From Colwellia sp. (GTDB lineage Bacteria; Pseudomonadota; Gammaproteobacteria; Enterobacterales; Alteromonadaceae): DNA of 64,000 nt. Position numbers and translations under genes: made by a program. A model generated the notes under the pieces. It saw nothing but the letters and a program-made list of their open reading frames with translations. It was not told where the DNA came from and did not search any database. How positions within the stretch are numbered: the first letter of the stretch is position 1; each line of letters begins with the position of its first letter. Positions 1 to 11,849 of the stretch are shown here, one piece after another. The stretch is taken from NCBI GenBank assembly GCA_013215465.1, contig JABSOW010000007.1, positions 62,001 through 126,000 of the forward strand. Reading direction: 5' to 3'.

Positions 1-162
1 GACAGTAATGATACTGCCCCAGATATGCACTGAACTACCAAAATAAGGCGCTAGAATTCGGCCACCTAAAAGCTCAATACCCATAATGCAAAAGCCACTG
101 ATAAAGGCGAGCAAGTAAATAAAGGTGCTTGGAAAACCTTGTTGTCGAATAGAGTTTTTCAG
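1..162 (-). CDS. Spermidine-synthase-like membrane protein, N-terminal part (runs off the window)
   Basis: Reading the minus strand gives an open frame of 54 codons that continues past base 1. It contains a hydrophobic stretch with the pattern SGFCIMGIELLGGRILAPYFG, typical of the first membrane segment of fused MFS/spermidine-synthase-like proteins (family knowledge). These membrane proteins carry a spermidine-synthase fold but usually have no proven aminopropyltransferase activity. The start is unclear. An in-frame stop lies just upstream, and no ATG, GTG or TTG occurs before the conserved block, so a CTG at 162-160 or an internal TTG are the only candidates. It lies downstream of the broken GNAT gene on the same strand. 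Confidence 0.55.
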   Translation of the reverse strand, partial: MKNSIRQQGFPSTFIYLLAFISGFCIMGIELLGGRILAPYFGSSVHIWGSIITV

Positions 163-191
163 TGGCTTATTCCTTATTCCTTATTTTGCAA

Positions 192-205
192 GTGGAACGG
201 GTATA
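192..205. repeat. Half copy of an interspersed GTGGAACGGGTATA element
   Basis: The sequence GTGGAACGGGTATA matches one arm of the inverted-repeat elements at 45325-45382 and 63835-63892. Only one arm is visible here, between the end of the GNAT gene and the membrane-protein gene. It is probably a degenerate copy of a short dispersed repeat. Confidence 0.45.
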
Positions 206-217
206 AGCCAGACTAAG

Positions 218-758
218 CTATTTTACTGACATTTGATAGTGCACAGCGATAAAGTCACCAATGGGATCTTTATGGGTATATTTTTTAATAAAAGCCATAC
301 CCATTTTTTTCATCACCCTAATTGAACCGTGATTGTCTGCTATTGCTGAAGCAGAAACAAAATTAATATCTGTTTGACTAACGACACCATTTTTTATGGC
401 AATAGCGGCTTCAGTGGCGTAGCCTTTTCCCCATGCTTTTTTGAAAAAACGCCAGCCTAGCTCTAAATCACGTAACTTAGGCTCATCGGTAAAAAAAATC
501 CATTGGCCTAACTAAAATCCAGCCAAGATATTCTCGGCTGGCTTTGTCTGTTACTTGCCAAAGTCCCCAACCCTTTTTTACATTGGAAAAGGCTTTCATG
601 CGGGGGAGAAAAACCTCGTTAATAGTGTTGATACTATTAGGCTTACCACCATTGATGAATCGCATCACTTCTGGGTCTTGATCTAACTCCCATAAAGCTT
701 GTGCGTCATCTTGCCCCATAAGCCTGTAGGTAAGTCGAGTTGAATTTGCTATTTGCAT
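218..758 (-). pseudogene. GNAT family N-acetyltransferase, frameshifted in a T8 run
   Basis: The N-terminal part (758 down to 483) reads as an N-acetyltransferase beginning with MQIANSTRLTYR and stops shortly after MDFFYR. If one T is removed from the run of eight at about 503-510, the frame continues MDFFTDEPKLRDLELGW and then WGKGYATEA, the acetyl-CoA binding loop of RimJ/RimL-type GNAT enzymes. It ends at the TAG at 218-220, giving a normal length of about 180 residues. A one-base homopolymer slip therefore separates two halves of an otherwise intact gene. It may be a real recent pseudogene, a phase-variable or slippage-rescued gene, or a sequencing error. Acceptor substrate unknown. Confidence 0.8.
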
Positions 759-784
759 GTTTACTCATTCCTACATTTAAAAAA

Positions 785-3625
785 CTACTTAGTCCGCTTA
801 GTCTTAAGTAAGGTTTTTAAAAAACGTGCTGTGTGCGACGTTGGATGCTCTGCCACTTGCTCTGGTGTACCGGCTACTAGTATTTCACCGCCACCTGAGC
901 CGCCTTCTGGGCCAAGATCAATGATCCAGTCAGCTGTTTTTATTACATCTAAATTATGCTCAATCACCACGATAGTATTGCCGTGATCACGTAATCGATG
1001 GATCACTTGCAGTAATTGTTTAATATCATGAAAATGCAAGCCGGTGGTTGGTTCATCTAAAATGTATAGGGTTTTACCGGTATCACGTTTTGATAATTCT
1101 TTCGATAACTTAACTCGTTGTGCTTCACCACCGGAAAGGGTTGTTGCTGATTGTCCCAGTTTTACATAAGTTAAGCCAACATCCATCAGTGTTTGCAACT
1201 TACGATTTATCGCAGGAATGGCGCTGAAAAATTCAAAGGCATCTTCAATAGTCATATCCAATACCTGGTGAATATTTTTCCCTTTATATAGCACTTCTAA
1301 GGTTTCACGATTGTAGCGCTTACTTTTACAGACATCACAAGGCACATAAACATCCGGTAAAAAGTGCATTTCTACCTTAATTAATCCGTCACCTTTACAC
1401 GCTTCACAGCGCCCCCCTTTGACATTAAAACTAAAACGACCCGGTTTATAACCACGAGATCGTGATTCTTGAGTCGCGGCAAAAATATCACGAATAGCCG
1501 TGAATATACCAGTGTAAGTGGCCGGGTTTGAGCGTGGTGTTCTGCCTATAGGGCTTTGGTCAATATCAATAACTTTGTCTAAATGCTCTAAGCCAGTAAT
1601 GCTTTTATACGGAGAAGGCTCGTCAAGCGTGGCGCCGTTAAGTTCAATATGCGCCAACCTATATAAGGTATCATTGATTAAGGTTGATTTACCCGAGCCA
1701 GAAACACCGGTAATACAAGTCATCAAGCCGTTAGGAATAACTAGATCAACATTTTTTAGGTTATTACCGCTAGCGCCTTTTAATTTAACCACGTTTTTCT
1801 TATTAAAAGGATGGCGTTTTTTCGGGATTTCTATTCTTTCTACGCCAGATAGGTATTTACCAGTAAGAGAATCTTTACAATTTAAAATATCGTCTATGCT
1901 ACCTTGGGCGATAATTTCGCCGCCATGAACACCAGCGCCAGGGCCTATATCAATAACAAAGTCAGCGGCGCGAATGGCGTCTTCATCATGTTCAACCACA
2001 ATGACCGTATTACCTAGATCACGTAAATGAATCAGTGTACTTAGTAAACGTTCGTTATCTCGTTGATGTAAGCCAATCGACGGCTCGTCTAAAACATACA
2101 TAACGCCCACTAAACCAGCGCCTATTTGACTAGCTAAACGAATACGTTGTGCTTCGCCGCCTGATAGGGTATTGGCTCCACGAGATAAATTTAAATAGTT
2201 CAAACCCACATTGACTAGAAAGCCTAAACGTTCATTAATTTCTTTTAGAATCTTTTCTGCAACTTGACCTTTTTGCCCTGATAACGTTAAGCCCTCGAAG
2301 AAAGCTAACGCGTCGCTAATGGCAAACTCTGCAACCACAGGTAATGGTGTATCGGCAATAAAGACATTACGTGCTTCTAAACGTAAACGACTACCATTAC
2401 AGTCGGGGCAATGTTGAGAGTTTAAATATTTTGATAATTCTTCACGTACTGCATTTGACTCTGTTTCTTTATAGCGGCGTTGCATATTATTAATGATGCC
2501 TTCAAAGGGGTGCTTGCGCAGTACCACATCGCCGCGGTCGTTCATGTACTTAAATTCAATTTCTTGTTTGTCGCTACCATAAAGCACGATCTTTATTGCC
2601 TCATCGCTTAGTTTACTAAAAGGCTTATCTAAGGAAAACTTATAGTGTTCAGATAATGCTTTTAGCATTTGAAAATAGTAAAAATTACGTTTATCCCAAC
2701 CGCGTATTGCACCGTTAGAAAGGCTTAATTGGTCATTGGTGATAATGCGTTTAGTATCAAAAAATTGTTCAATACCTAAGCCATCACAAGTTTTACACGC
2801 ACCAGCAGGACTGTTGAACGAGAATAATCTTGGCTCTAATTCTTCCATGCTATAGCCACAGTGAGTGCACGCAAAATTAGCAGAAAAAAGTAACTCTTCT
2901 CTTTCTGGCTCGTCCATAAAAGCAACGTTTGCCGTGCCAGCTGTTAATGCTAGTGTGGTTTCAAAAGACTCGGATAAACGTAACTGAATATCAGGACGCA
3001 CTTTAAGGCGATCAACAACCACTTCAATGGTGTGTTTTTTATGGAGTTCTAACGTTGGAGGATCAGATAAATCGCAAATTTCGCCATCAATACGGGCACG
3101 AATAAAGCCTTGTGCAGCAAGGTTATTCAGTAACTTTACATGCTCACCTTTGCGATTTTGTAATACTGGCGCCAGCAGCATCACTTTAGTGCCTTCTTCA
3201 AGCGCTAAAACTTTATCAACCATTTGTGAAACCGTTTGTGCGGCTAGTGGCTGTTTATGTTCGGGACAACGAGGTTCGCCAACGCGGGCGTAAAGAAGCC
3301 TTAAGTAATCATAAATCTCGGTAATAGTACCCACGGTTGAACGAGGATTATGTGAAGTTGATTTTTGTTCAATAGAGATAGCTGGCGATAAGCCTTCAAT
3401 ATGATCAACATCGGGTTTTTCCATTAAGGATAAAAATTGGCGCGCATAGGCAGACAACGACTCTACATAACGGCGCTGTCCTTCGGCGTATAAAGTATCG
3501 AAAGCCAGTGATGACTTACCTGAGCCCGAAAGTCCGGTGATCACTACCAGTTTATCTCGAGGGATCGTTAAACTAATATTTTTCAGGTTATGGGTACGAG
3601 CCCCTCTGACTTCAATATTTTTCAT
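785..3625 (-). CDS. uvrA: Excinuclease ABC subunit A
   Basis: UvrA is the damage-sensing ATPase of nucleotide excision repair; it loads UvrB at lesions. The 946-residue length is normal. Visible features are the first Walker A (GLSGSGKSS, residues 31-39), a CxxC pair beginning CTHC and ending CKTC (insertion zinc finger), ABC signature [13 protein letters not shown], second Walker A (GVSGSGKST), the C-terminal zinc module with CEAC and CDVC, and the second signature [12 protein letters not shown]. Start ATG at 3625. No convincing LexA box (CTGT-N8-ACAG) was found upstream, although uvrA is SOS-controlled in many relatives. It ends 26 bp from the GNAT pseudogene start, on the same strand. Confidence 0.98.
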   Translation of the reverse strand: MKNIEVRGARTHNLKNISLTIPRDKLVVITGLSGSGKSSLAFDTLYAEGQRRYVESLSAYARQFLSLMEKPDVDHIEGLSPAISIEQKSTSHNPRSTVGTITEIYDYLRLLYARVGEPRCPEHKQPLAAQTVSQMVDKVLALEEGTKVMLLAPVLQNRKGEHVKLLNNLAAQGFIRARIDGEICDLSDPPTLELHKKHTIEVVVDRLKVRPDIQLRLSESFETTLALTAGTANVAFMDEPEREELLFSANFACTHCGYSMEELEPRLFSFNSPAGACKTCDGLGIEQFFDTKRIITNDQLSLSNGAIRGWDKRNFYYFQMLKALSEHYKFSLDKPFSKLSDEAIKIVLYGSDKQEIEFKYMNDRGDVVLRKHPFEGIINNMQRRYKETESNAVREELSKYLNSQHCPDCNGSRLRLEARNVFIADTPLPVVAEFAISDALAFFEGLTLSGQKGQVAEKILKEINERLGFLVNVGLNYLNLSRGANTLSGGEAQRIRLASQIGAGLVGVMYVLDEPSIGLHQRDNERLLSTLIHLRDLGNTVIVVEHDEDAIRAADFVIDIGPGAGVHGGEIIAQGSIDDILNCKDSLTGKYLSGVERIEIPKKRHPFNKKNVVKLKGASGNNLKNVDLVIPNGLMTCITGVSGSGKSTLINDTLYRLAHIELNGATLDEPSPYKSITGLEHLDKVIDIDQSPIGRTPRSNPATYTGIFTAIRDIFAATQESRSRGYKPGRFSFNVKGGRCEACKGDGLIKVEMHFLPDVYVPCDVCKSKRYNRETLEVLYKGKNIHQVLDMTIEDAFEFFSAIPAINRKLQTLMDVGLTYVKLGQSATTLSGGEAQRVKLSKELSKRDTGKTLYILDEPTTGLHFHDIKQLLQVIHRLRDHGNTIVVIEHNLDVIKTADWIIDLGPEGGSGGGEILVAGTPEQVAEHPTSHTARFLKTLLKTKRTK

Positions 3626-3742
3626 TTTTATCCATTAATCCATGCGCAAAATAGCAGCCGCATATTATGCCATAAATCAGACATTTTGTTCAGTTGATAA
3701 GCACTTTATTTTTCGTGCCTATGTAGATTACTCAGGCTCAAA

Positions 3743-3813
3743 TGTAGGTCGGGATTTATTCCTACAATACTATCAACTGGTGCTAATTTGTCGCATTTAA
3801 AGTACGACCTACA
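3743..3813. repeat. TGTAGGTCG...CGACCTACA inverted repeat in the uvrA-yajR spacer
   Basis: TGTAGGTCG at 3743-3751 is matched by CGACCTACA at 3805-3813, with an internal half-match (CCTACA at 3771-3776). It sits in the 446-bp spacer (3626-4071) between divergent uvrA and the transporter gene. The spacer holds no credible gene; a 65-codon open frame covering the repeat looks fortuitous. This is likely a short dispersed repeat of REP or MITE type. Confidence 0.5.
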
Positions 3814-4071
3814 AAAAATAAAGACATTAAATTCTTCTTCCTGAGCCAAGTGCATAGGCATGTTATTTTTTGAATACACTTGCTTATAGCGATGTAATAG
3901 CATTAAGGGAACAACAATTAGTAAAAAGATATGCTTTTATCATAAATCGCTGATTGACCCTAAAACTCGCATCTTGAAGTATCATGGGGCTAGATCATTT
4001 TGTTGTCGTTAATTGCGTGGTAAGCTACAGCGATTTTTTTATTCTTCATATTTTTTAGGTAAAGTATTTTC

Positions 4072-5469
4072 ATGAGTGTTTCAGGTTTAAACCGTATTGA
4101 GAAAAAAGCAGCCTTTTCGCTAGCCAGTGTTTTTGGTGTACGTATGCTTGGGCTTTTTATGATATTACCCATATTTGCTATTTACGGCGAGCAGCTAGCG
4201 GGTTATAGCCCATTATGGCTGGGGCTGGCGATTGGTGCATACGGTTTAACACAGGCCTTATTACAAATACCTATGGGAATTTTGTCTGATAAATATGGTC
4301 GAAAGCCGGTGATATTAGCGGGCTTAGTAGTTTTTTTGATCGGTAGTGTAGTTGCTGCTATGTCGACCACTATATACGGTGTTGTGCTTGGTCGTGCCAT
4401 ACAAGGTATGGGTGCTATTGCTAGTGCTATTTTAGCCTTAGCTGCTGATTTAACCAGAGAAGAGCAACGCCCTAAAGTGATGGCAACTATTGGTATGTTT
4501 ATTGGTTTATCGTTTACCTTTGCCATGATTTTAGGGCCAATAGTAGCGGATGCTTTTGGCTTAAGCGGCCTGTTTTGGTTTACGGGCTTGTTAACTATTT
4601 TGGCCATGTTGATGATTCAATTTATGGTCCCTTATTCAATTAATAAAGCGCCTCGTGGCGACAGTGTTGCTCTGCCTGAACAAATAATTAAATTGATCCG
4701 TCATCCGCAATTATCCCGTTTAAATTGGGGAGTGTTTATTTTGCATATGGCACTTACCGCTTGTTTTGTTACCTTGCCAAAACAGTTTGTTGCCAGTGGC
4801 TTAGCATTAGAAAACCATTGGCAAATATATTTACCCACCTTATTAGGCTCTTTCTTTTTAATGGTGCCTTTTATGATTTTTGCGATGAAAAAACAGCAAG
4901 AGAAACCTATGTTTAGTGCGGCGATTGCACTGCTTAGTTTGGCATTGTTCCTATTATGGTTATTACCAACAGGTTTTTGGAGTTTAGTATTATCGGTAGT
5001 GCTATTTTTCACCGCCTTTAACTATTTAGAGGCGACCATGCCCTCTCTTTTATCTCGCATTGCTCCTGCTGGCGTTAAAGGTAGCGTAATGGGGGTATAT
5101 TCTAGTAGTCAATTTTTAGGTGCTTTTGTTGGCGGTATTGTTGGTGGTTTTGTGGCAAATAGTTATGGTGAACAAACTATATTTTTAGTGATGGCATTAG
5201 CCAGTTTGATTTGGTTAGGGCTTAGCTTTGGTATGAAAAAACTGAAGAAGTCTAAAAGTTTTAGTTTTGCCACTAATATAAACTGTGAAGAAAAAGCCAA
5301 TGAAATAGCTGAATTGTTAATAAATATGCCTGGTGTTATTGAAGCCACTTTAGTGCATGACGACGCTGGCAATAGTGCTGAACAAAGTGTCACGGTTGCT
5401 TACTTAAAAGTAGATGATAAAATTGTCGATTTGTTAGCCGTTAAAGCTTTATTACATCAAGGAACATAG
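4072..5469 (+). CDS. yajR: MFS transporter with C-terminal YAM-like domain (YajR type)
   Basis: A 465-residue protein with about twelve hydrophobic segments. The loop 2-3 signature reads GILSDKYGRKPV, and RAIQGMG in TM4 with the following LTREEQRPK are typical of the YajR branch of the major facilitator superfamily. Residues from about 400 on form a soluble ferredoxin-like domain (INMPGVIEATL and later AYLKVDDKIVDLLAVKAL) corresponding to the YAM domain of E. coli YajR. It is an inner-membrane efflux-type transporter, substrate unknown. It is divergent from uvrA and is followed 5 bp later by a cyclic-nucleotide-binding protein, probably co-transcribed. Confidence 0.85.
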   Translation: MSVSGLNRIEKKAAFSLASVFGVRMLGLFMILPIFAIYGEQLAGYSPLWLGLAIGAYGLTQALLQIPMGILSDKYGRKPVILAGLVVFLIGSVVAAMSTTIYGVVLGRAIQGMGAIASAILALAADLTREEQRPKVMATIGMFIGLSFTFAMILGPIVADAFGLSGLFWFTGLLTILAMLMIQFMVPYSINKAPRGDSVALPEQIIKLIRHPQLSRLNWGVFILHMALTACFVTLPKQFVASGLALENHWQIYLPTLLGSFFLMVPFMIFAMKKQQEKPMFSAAIALLSLALFLLWLLPTGFWSLVLSVVLFFTAFNYLEATMPSLLSRIAPAGVKGSVMGVYSSSQFLGAFVGGIVGGFVANSYGEQTIFLVMALASLIWLGLSFGMKKLKKSKSFSFATNINCEEKANEIAELLINMPGVIEATLVHDDAGNSAEQSVTVAYLKVDDKIVDLLAVKALLHQGT

Positions 5470-5474
5470 TGTAG

Positions 5475-5945
5475 ATGTTTCCGTTAAAAAATATTTCACA
5501 CTTAAAGTTATTAGAAATTGTTGCACGGATTGATTTTTTCAAATCGCTTAGTGTTGCCCAACGTGAGTTATTGCTAAATTCATCTACCTGTTATAAATGC
5601 TACAAAGATAAATATGTACAACAGCAAGACGATCTTAATTGCAATTTTTACATTGTGTTATCGGGAAAAATTGCGATCACTAAGCAAAATTCGGCCGAGC
5701 ACGCTACTGATAAAATTGTTGGTTATATTTGTGTAGGTGAATTTATCGGTGAAAGTAGCTTTATCAATAAACATCGTAAAAGCGCATCAGCAAAAGCAGT
5801 GGAAGATTCAATCATATTATGTATTGATCAAGATGCGCTACGTGGCTTACCTGCTGTGCTTAAAGATAAATGCAAAGACGCAATTATCGCCGGTATGGCT
5901 GCTAGGATTATTTATTTAACGGAGCAGATCCAACAGCTTTCATAG
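5475..5945 (+). CDS. Cyclic nucleotide-binding domain protein
   Basis: A 156-residue cytoplasmic protein made almost entirely of a CAP_ED beta-roll: F-x-x-L(S) start, NCNFYIVLSGKIAI, and the phosphate-binding-cassette region GEFIGESSFINKHRKSASAKA. No helix-turn-helix follows, so it is a stand-alone nucleotide-sensing domain rather than a CRP-type regulator. The cassette lacks the exact GE(L)-x5-RAA arrangement (Lys/Ala in place of the usual Arg), so cAMP binding is uncertain. It lies 5 bp after the transporter gene, suggesting one operon. Confidence 0.75.
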   Translation: MFPLKNISHLKLLEIVARIDFFKSLSVAQRELLLNSSTCYKCYKDKYVQQQDDLNCNFYIVLSGKIAITKQNSAEHATDKIVGYICVGEFIGESSFINKHRKSASAKAVEDSIILCIDQDALRGLPAVLKDKCKDAIIAGMAARIIYLTEQIQQLS

Positions 5946-5986
5946 TTGTTGATAGCTTTGACCACGTATTTTACCTGTGGTAAAAA

Positions 5987-6496
5987 TTAATGCACGCTAG
6001 CAATGGTATCGGTTAGCTTGCCATCACCTAACATCACTTCTATATCCTCACCGTTATATTCTCCCATTAAGACCAAGCCCATCGGGGATTTTGGCGTGAG
6101 CACTGTGATGTGCTGCTCATTTAATTGACAGCGAAAACCACCAGCAGCAGGACCGATAAAAAACCAGTGCTGTTTTTTGCTATCAGCGTAAAGTTGTACC
6201 AAAGCTGATAGCGCGATTGGCTTGTTTTCATCGAAATCGACTAGAGTTAACATTTGATAACTCAATAGAGCTTCTTGTAGAACTTGCACTCGCCTTGATT
6301 GTCCTTCGGCTAAGTAACTGGCTTCAATAGCTAGGGTGTCGTATTGCGTTTCAGCGACACTTTGATCATCTACCGCCGATGCATGCGCTTCATTTGCAGC
6401 ATTAATCGCTTGTAATAATTTTTGCTTTAAGTCCTTAATGATCAAAGCAACTAGTGTTTTTTTATCTATTTCCTTTGCAGCCATATCGTTATTCAA
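5987..6496 (-). CDS. GreA/GreB-like C-terminal domain protein
   Basis: A 169-residue protein. The N-terminal 80 residues are helical and could form a short coiled coil. The C-terminal part ends in TPKSPMGLVLMGEYNGEDIEV, which resembles the SP-x-G-x-x-L-x-G-x-x-G-D-x-V-x-V pattern of the Gre-factor FKBP-like domain. It may act near the RNA polymerase secondary channel, but the acidic tip pair characteristic of GreA is not evident. Convergent with the preceding cNMP-binding gene. Function otherwise unknown. Confidence 0.6.
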   Translation of the reverse strand: MNNDMAAKEIDKKTLVALIIKDLKQKLLQAINAANEAHASAVDDQSVAETQYDTLAIEASYLAEGQSRRVQVLQEALLSYQMLTLVDFDENKPIALSALVQLYADSKKQHWFFIGPAAGGFRCQLNEQHITVLTPKSPMGLVLMGEYNGEDIEVMLGDGKLTDTIASVH

Positions 6497-6629
6497 TTAT
6501 TTATTATCTATCGATAATTCTACTATTATTAAAGGATTATCGATAATGATTTTTACTGAAATAGACATTATTTTACGTTGATCTGACAGGTGTCAAAATA
6601 AACTTGTAATATTAAACAAATATTAGTAA

Positions 6630-8726
<2,097 letters not shown>

Positions 8727-8769
8727 ATAGATAACCTAAAGAGGTAATTTTGTTGGTTAATCAGTATAA

Positions 8770-8796
8770 AGCAGTATAAAACAAGGCTATACTGCT
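8770..8796. repeat. 9-bp inverted repeat upstream of pssA
   Basis: AGCAGTATA at 8770-8778 is the exact complement of TATACTGCT at 8788-8796, with a 9-nt loop. A partial direct copy (CAGTATAAA) lies just before it. No T-tract follows, so it is more likely an operator or mRNA hairpin in the fadH-pssA spacer than a terminator. Confidence 0.45.
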
Positions 8797-8838
8797 GCTA
8801 ACGTATTAATGGTAAGTAAGTAAAATTTGACTTTTGAA

Positions 8839-10167
8839 ATGAAAAATTTATTGATTAGTAGTGGTGATATAGATATTTATTCTACGCCAAAAGAGTATAA
8901 AGAACAGTTATTGTTACTTATTGCTAGTGCTCGTCAACGTATTTATATCTCAGCACTTTATTTACAAGATGATGATGCCGGAAGAGAAGTTCTGCATGCC
9001 TTGTATCAAGCTAAGGCCAAAACCCCAGAGCTTGACATAAAAGTTTTCGTTGATTACCACCGAGGTCAGCGTGGCCTTATTGGTGAAAAAGGCAGCTTGG
9101 GAAATCGAGCCATATACCTTGTTCTTGCAGAGCAATACCCACAAAAAATTGCGATTTATGGGATTGCGGTTAAATCTAAAGAGTTGTTTGGTGTATTGCA
9201 TTTAAAAGGCATGGTTTTTGATAATGTGCTTTTTTATACTGGCGCAAGCATTAATGATATATATATGCAGCAGGGCACGCGGTATCGTTTAGATCGTTAT
9301 TATCTAATTAACTGTGCATCGCTAGCGAGTAGTTTTTGTCAATTTTTAACCAATACTTTTGTTAAATCAAAGTTAGCTCCTTTATTAAATGAGCCTAACT
9401 TACCAAATCAAGCTCAACAAAGACGTAATATTATTGCGTTGAAATCATTGTTAAAAAAGTCAGTTTATCAAGTAGAGCTTCCTGATCATAATAAAGAATC
9501 TGGTGTTGTTATTAATCCAATATCAATTATACCTTTGATTGGTTATGGACGGAGAAAAAACCAGTTAAATAAAGTTATTCGCCAAACCATTAAAAACACT
9601 AAGCAAAAGCTATTAATTTTAACGCCTTATTTTAATTTACCACCAGTACTGGCGCGTGATGTAATTAAAGCACTAAAGCGTGGTGTAAATATAACGATTG
9701 TTGTGGGAGATAAAACCGCGAATGATTTTTATATTGCCGATGAAAATGAATTTTCAGCCATAGGTATCGTACCTTATGTGTATGAAATGTTATTAAAACG
9801 TTTTGTAAAACGGTATCAGCATTTTATTGATAATGGTTTATTAAATATGCACCTATGGCAACATGAAAATAATAGTTTTCATTTGAAAGGGCTGATCAGT
9901 GATGACCGTTATCATTTATTAACCGGGAGTAATTTGAATCCACGTGCTTGGTCACTAGATCTAGAGAATGGCTTATTACTTGATGATCCCTCACAGGGGT
10001 TGATGCCTAAAGTATCTGCTGAACTTATCAATATTATGGAATACGCTAAACCCATTAATCATTACAGTGAAATTGAAAGTATTAGTGATTACCCTGAAAA
10101 ACCACAAAAATTACTTAAAAAGATACGCATGACCCAAATGGATCGTATTTTAAAGCGTTTTCTGTGA
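8839..10167 (+). CDS. pssA: CDP-diacylglycerol--serine O-phosphatidyltransferase
   Basis: PssA makes phosphatidylserine from CDP-diacylglycerol and L-serine, the first step to phosphatidylethanolamine. This is the phospholipase-D-type enzyme: two HKD-like motifs are present, HLKGMVFDN (near residue 125) and HLKGLISDDRYHLLTGSNLN (near residue 350). The N-terminus includes RQRIYISALYLQDDDAG, as in E. coli PssA, and overall length (about 442-446 residues) matches. The ATG at 8839 is preferred over an in-frame TTG at 8827; neither has a strong ribosome binding site. It is peripheral at the inner membrane in relatives. Confidence 0.92.
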   Translation: MKNLLISSGDIDIYSTPKEYKEQLLLLIASARQRIYISALYLQDDDAGREVLHALYQAKAKTPELDIKVFVDYHRGQRGLIGEKGSLGNRAIYLVLAEQYPQKIAIYGIAVKSKELFGVLHLKGMVFDNVLFYTGASINDIYMQQGTRYRLDRYYLINCASLASSFCQFLTNTFVKSKLAPLLNEPNLPNQAQQRRNIIALKSLLKKSVYQVELPDHNKESGVVINPISIIPLIGYGRRKNQLNKVIRQTIKNTKQKLLILTPYFNLPPVLARDVIKALKRGVNITIVVGDKTANDFYIADENEFSAIGIVPYVYEMLLKRFVKRYQHFIDNGLLNMHLWQHENNSFHLKGLISDDRYHLLTGSNLNPRAWSLDLENGLLLDDPSQGLMPKVSAELINIMEYAKPINHYSEIESISDYPEKPQKLLKKIRMTQMDRILKRFL

Positions 10168-10211
10168 TTTGATTTCTCTCTGTGTGAGCCAGTTTATGGA
10201 TTTTCCAAGGG

Positions 10212-11831
10212 TTAAAAAGATTGTTTTGCTTCAACCCTAATTTCAAAGCTATCAATATTAGGGTTATCACTTTGTGGGAAGGCAAAATCAATGTGAATCA
10301 CCTGATGACTGCCTGCTGAATGAGGGGAATAAAGTCTAGCGCCGATACCGATAGAATATATCCAAGTATCTTCGCTATTATCCACTACGGAATCACCAAA
10401 AGCTTTGCCAGTATCTAAGAAGGCGGCACCAGCTAAATCAAATAGTTTAAATAAATTGATATACGGGTAATAACGTATTTCGCTGGTGAACTTTATACTA
10501 TGCTCACCATGTTGATATTGAAGAGGGAATCCGCGTAAGCCAGTATTTCCGCCTATGGTAACAGGCTGATCAATATATTGATTTTTACTAATTATATTGC
10601 TATTACTTAAATAAAATCCCCAGTTTGGATCTATATTGTAGAAATACTCAGTATTAAAGCTCAGTAAAAAGCGATGATCTTGTTGCTGATAAATGTCGCC
10701 ATTGAGGGTAATATTCATCAGTAATAGTGCCTTATGATGAACTTCAAAGCCCTTATCTATATTTACTTGAAATAAAGCCCAAGCATTGTTTTCTTTTGTA
10801 CCATCACTGACGCCTAAATGAGAGCTAAATTGCCAGCCATGATTAAAGTCTTCTATTTGAGTGATCAAATGGATATTGGTCAACTTTTTAAAGTTTTTTT
10901 CTATGTAGTCAATTCCTAACCAAGGGTAAATAAAGTCTCTATCTTGCGGTATAAATGGTGAGTTAAAACTGTTTTCAGTGTTATCTATAGGATAAAATTT
11001 ATGTTGATCTTGGGTTAGTCCTATACGGTATCTTAATAATGCCCTGTTGTTATTAAAATTAAGCCACGCATATTCTGCATTTTTAAAGCTAATTTTGTGC
11101 GAAAATATTGCTAACTCACTATCATTTTGATAGATAGTATCGTTACGTGCTTCTTCATTAAAACCGATATTATAAGCATAATTAGTATAAAAACTGGCGA
11201 AGTGTTTTTGTAAAAATAACGATTGTTGAGTGCCATCATCGTTGTCAGCAAAGCGAAATTTTAAATCAATATTCTGTTTTCGAAATAAAGGAAGAGTGCT
11301 TTTTAGTTTGTAGCCTTTTCGCTGTGAGTTTTTATAGGTTTGGATCTCTGCATCTATGCCTAAACCCAATAAATTACGCTCTTTTATGCCGAAACTATAA
11401 GTACTTTCACCCCCTTGGCGGCCAAAGCTAATGGTTGGCATTAACGACCAATTGTCCCAGGTAGTGACGGTGATATTTTCTATCATTTCATCACTGGTTA
11501 CTTTCGCATCACGTAGGTATTTTCGACTGCGTAAATGTCTTTCTAATTCAGCCATATCAGTAAAGTTTTTATTACATTTATCAATAAAAAAAGCGGCTTC
11601 GTTTTCAAGTGTTAGTTTTTTAGTGTCTATATGAATAGCATTAGCCCAACGGTGCACTAATGCAAAGCCTTGCTCATGTTCATCAAAAATAGTTTGTGGT
11701 TTAAAAGTGACTTTTTGTAGGCCTTGAGTACAGGTTTTTTCTTGCCCATAAGCGCTCGATGCCGTACAACTTATTATTAATACGGAGATAAAAATCCATT
11801 TGGTAGGTGTGTGAACATTTTTGTTACTAAT
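10212..11831 (-). CDS. Omp85-like outer-membrane beta-barrel protein; start codon non-canonical or lost
   Basis: The C-terminal 400 residues alternate aromatic and polar beta strands and end in Phe, with GNTGLRGFPLQYQ, a BamA/TamA/ShlB-type motif. The N-terminal part (ENEAAFFIDKCN... RKYLRDAKV) resembles a POTRA segment. The first conventional start is the GTG at 11657, which would leave no export signal. The same frame is open upstream to a TAG at 11849-11847 and encodes a clear signal peptide (KWIFISVLIISCTASSAYGQ), yet contains no ATG, GTG or TTG. An ATT at 11831 or ATA at 11837 after AGGGA would be the only starts. Function: outer-membrane assembly or secretion, specifics unknown. Confidence 0.7.
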   Translation of the reverse strand: MSNKNVHTPTKWIFISVLIISCTASSAYGQEKTCTQGLQKVTFKPQTIFDEHEQGFALVHRWANAIHIDTKKLTLENEAAFFIDKCNKNFTDMAELERHLRSRKYLRDAKVTSDEMIENITVTTWDNWSLMPTISFGRQGGESTYSFGIKERNLLGLGIDAEIQTYKNSQRKGYKLKSTLPLFRKQNIDLKFRFADNDDGTQQSLFLQKHFASFYTNYAYNIGFNEEARNDTIYQNDSELAIFSHKISFKNAEYAWLNFNNNRALLRYRIGLTQDQHKFYPIDNTENSFNSPFIPQDRDFIYPWLGIDYIEKNFKKLTNIHLITQIEDFNHGWQFSSHLGVSDGTKENNAWALFQVNIDKGFEVHHKALLLMNITLNGDIYQQQDHRFLLSFNTEYFYNIDPNWGFYLSNSNIISKNQYIDQPVTIGGNTGLRGFPLQYQHGEHSIKFTSEIRYYPYINLFKLFDLAGAAFLDTGKAFGDSVVDNSEDTWIYSIGIGARLYSPHSAGSHQVIHIDFAFPQSDNPNIDSFEIRVEAKQSF

Positions 11832-11849
11832 TGATATAGTGAATCCCTA

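Noticed and set aside
3626-3720. LexA box in front of uvrA
   Set aside because: No CTGT-N8-ACAG or close variant could be found between the uvrA start and 3720; the same holds for ssb.
3706-3903. 65-codon minus-strand ORF between uvrA and yajR
   Set aside because: It overlaps an inverted repeat and has no ribosome binding site or recognisable family.
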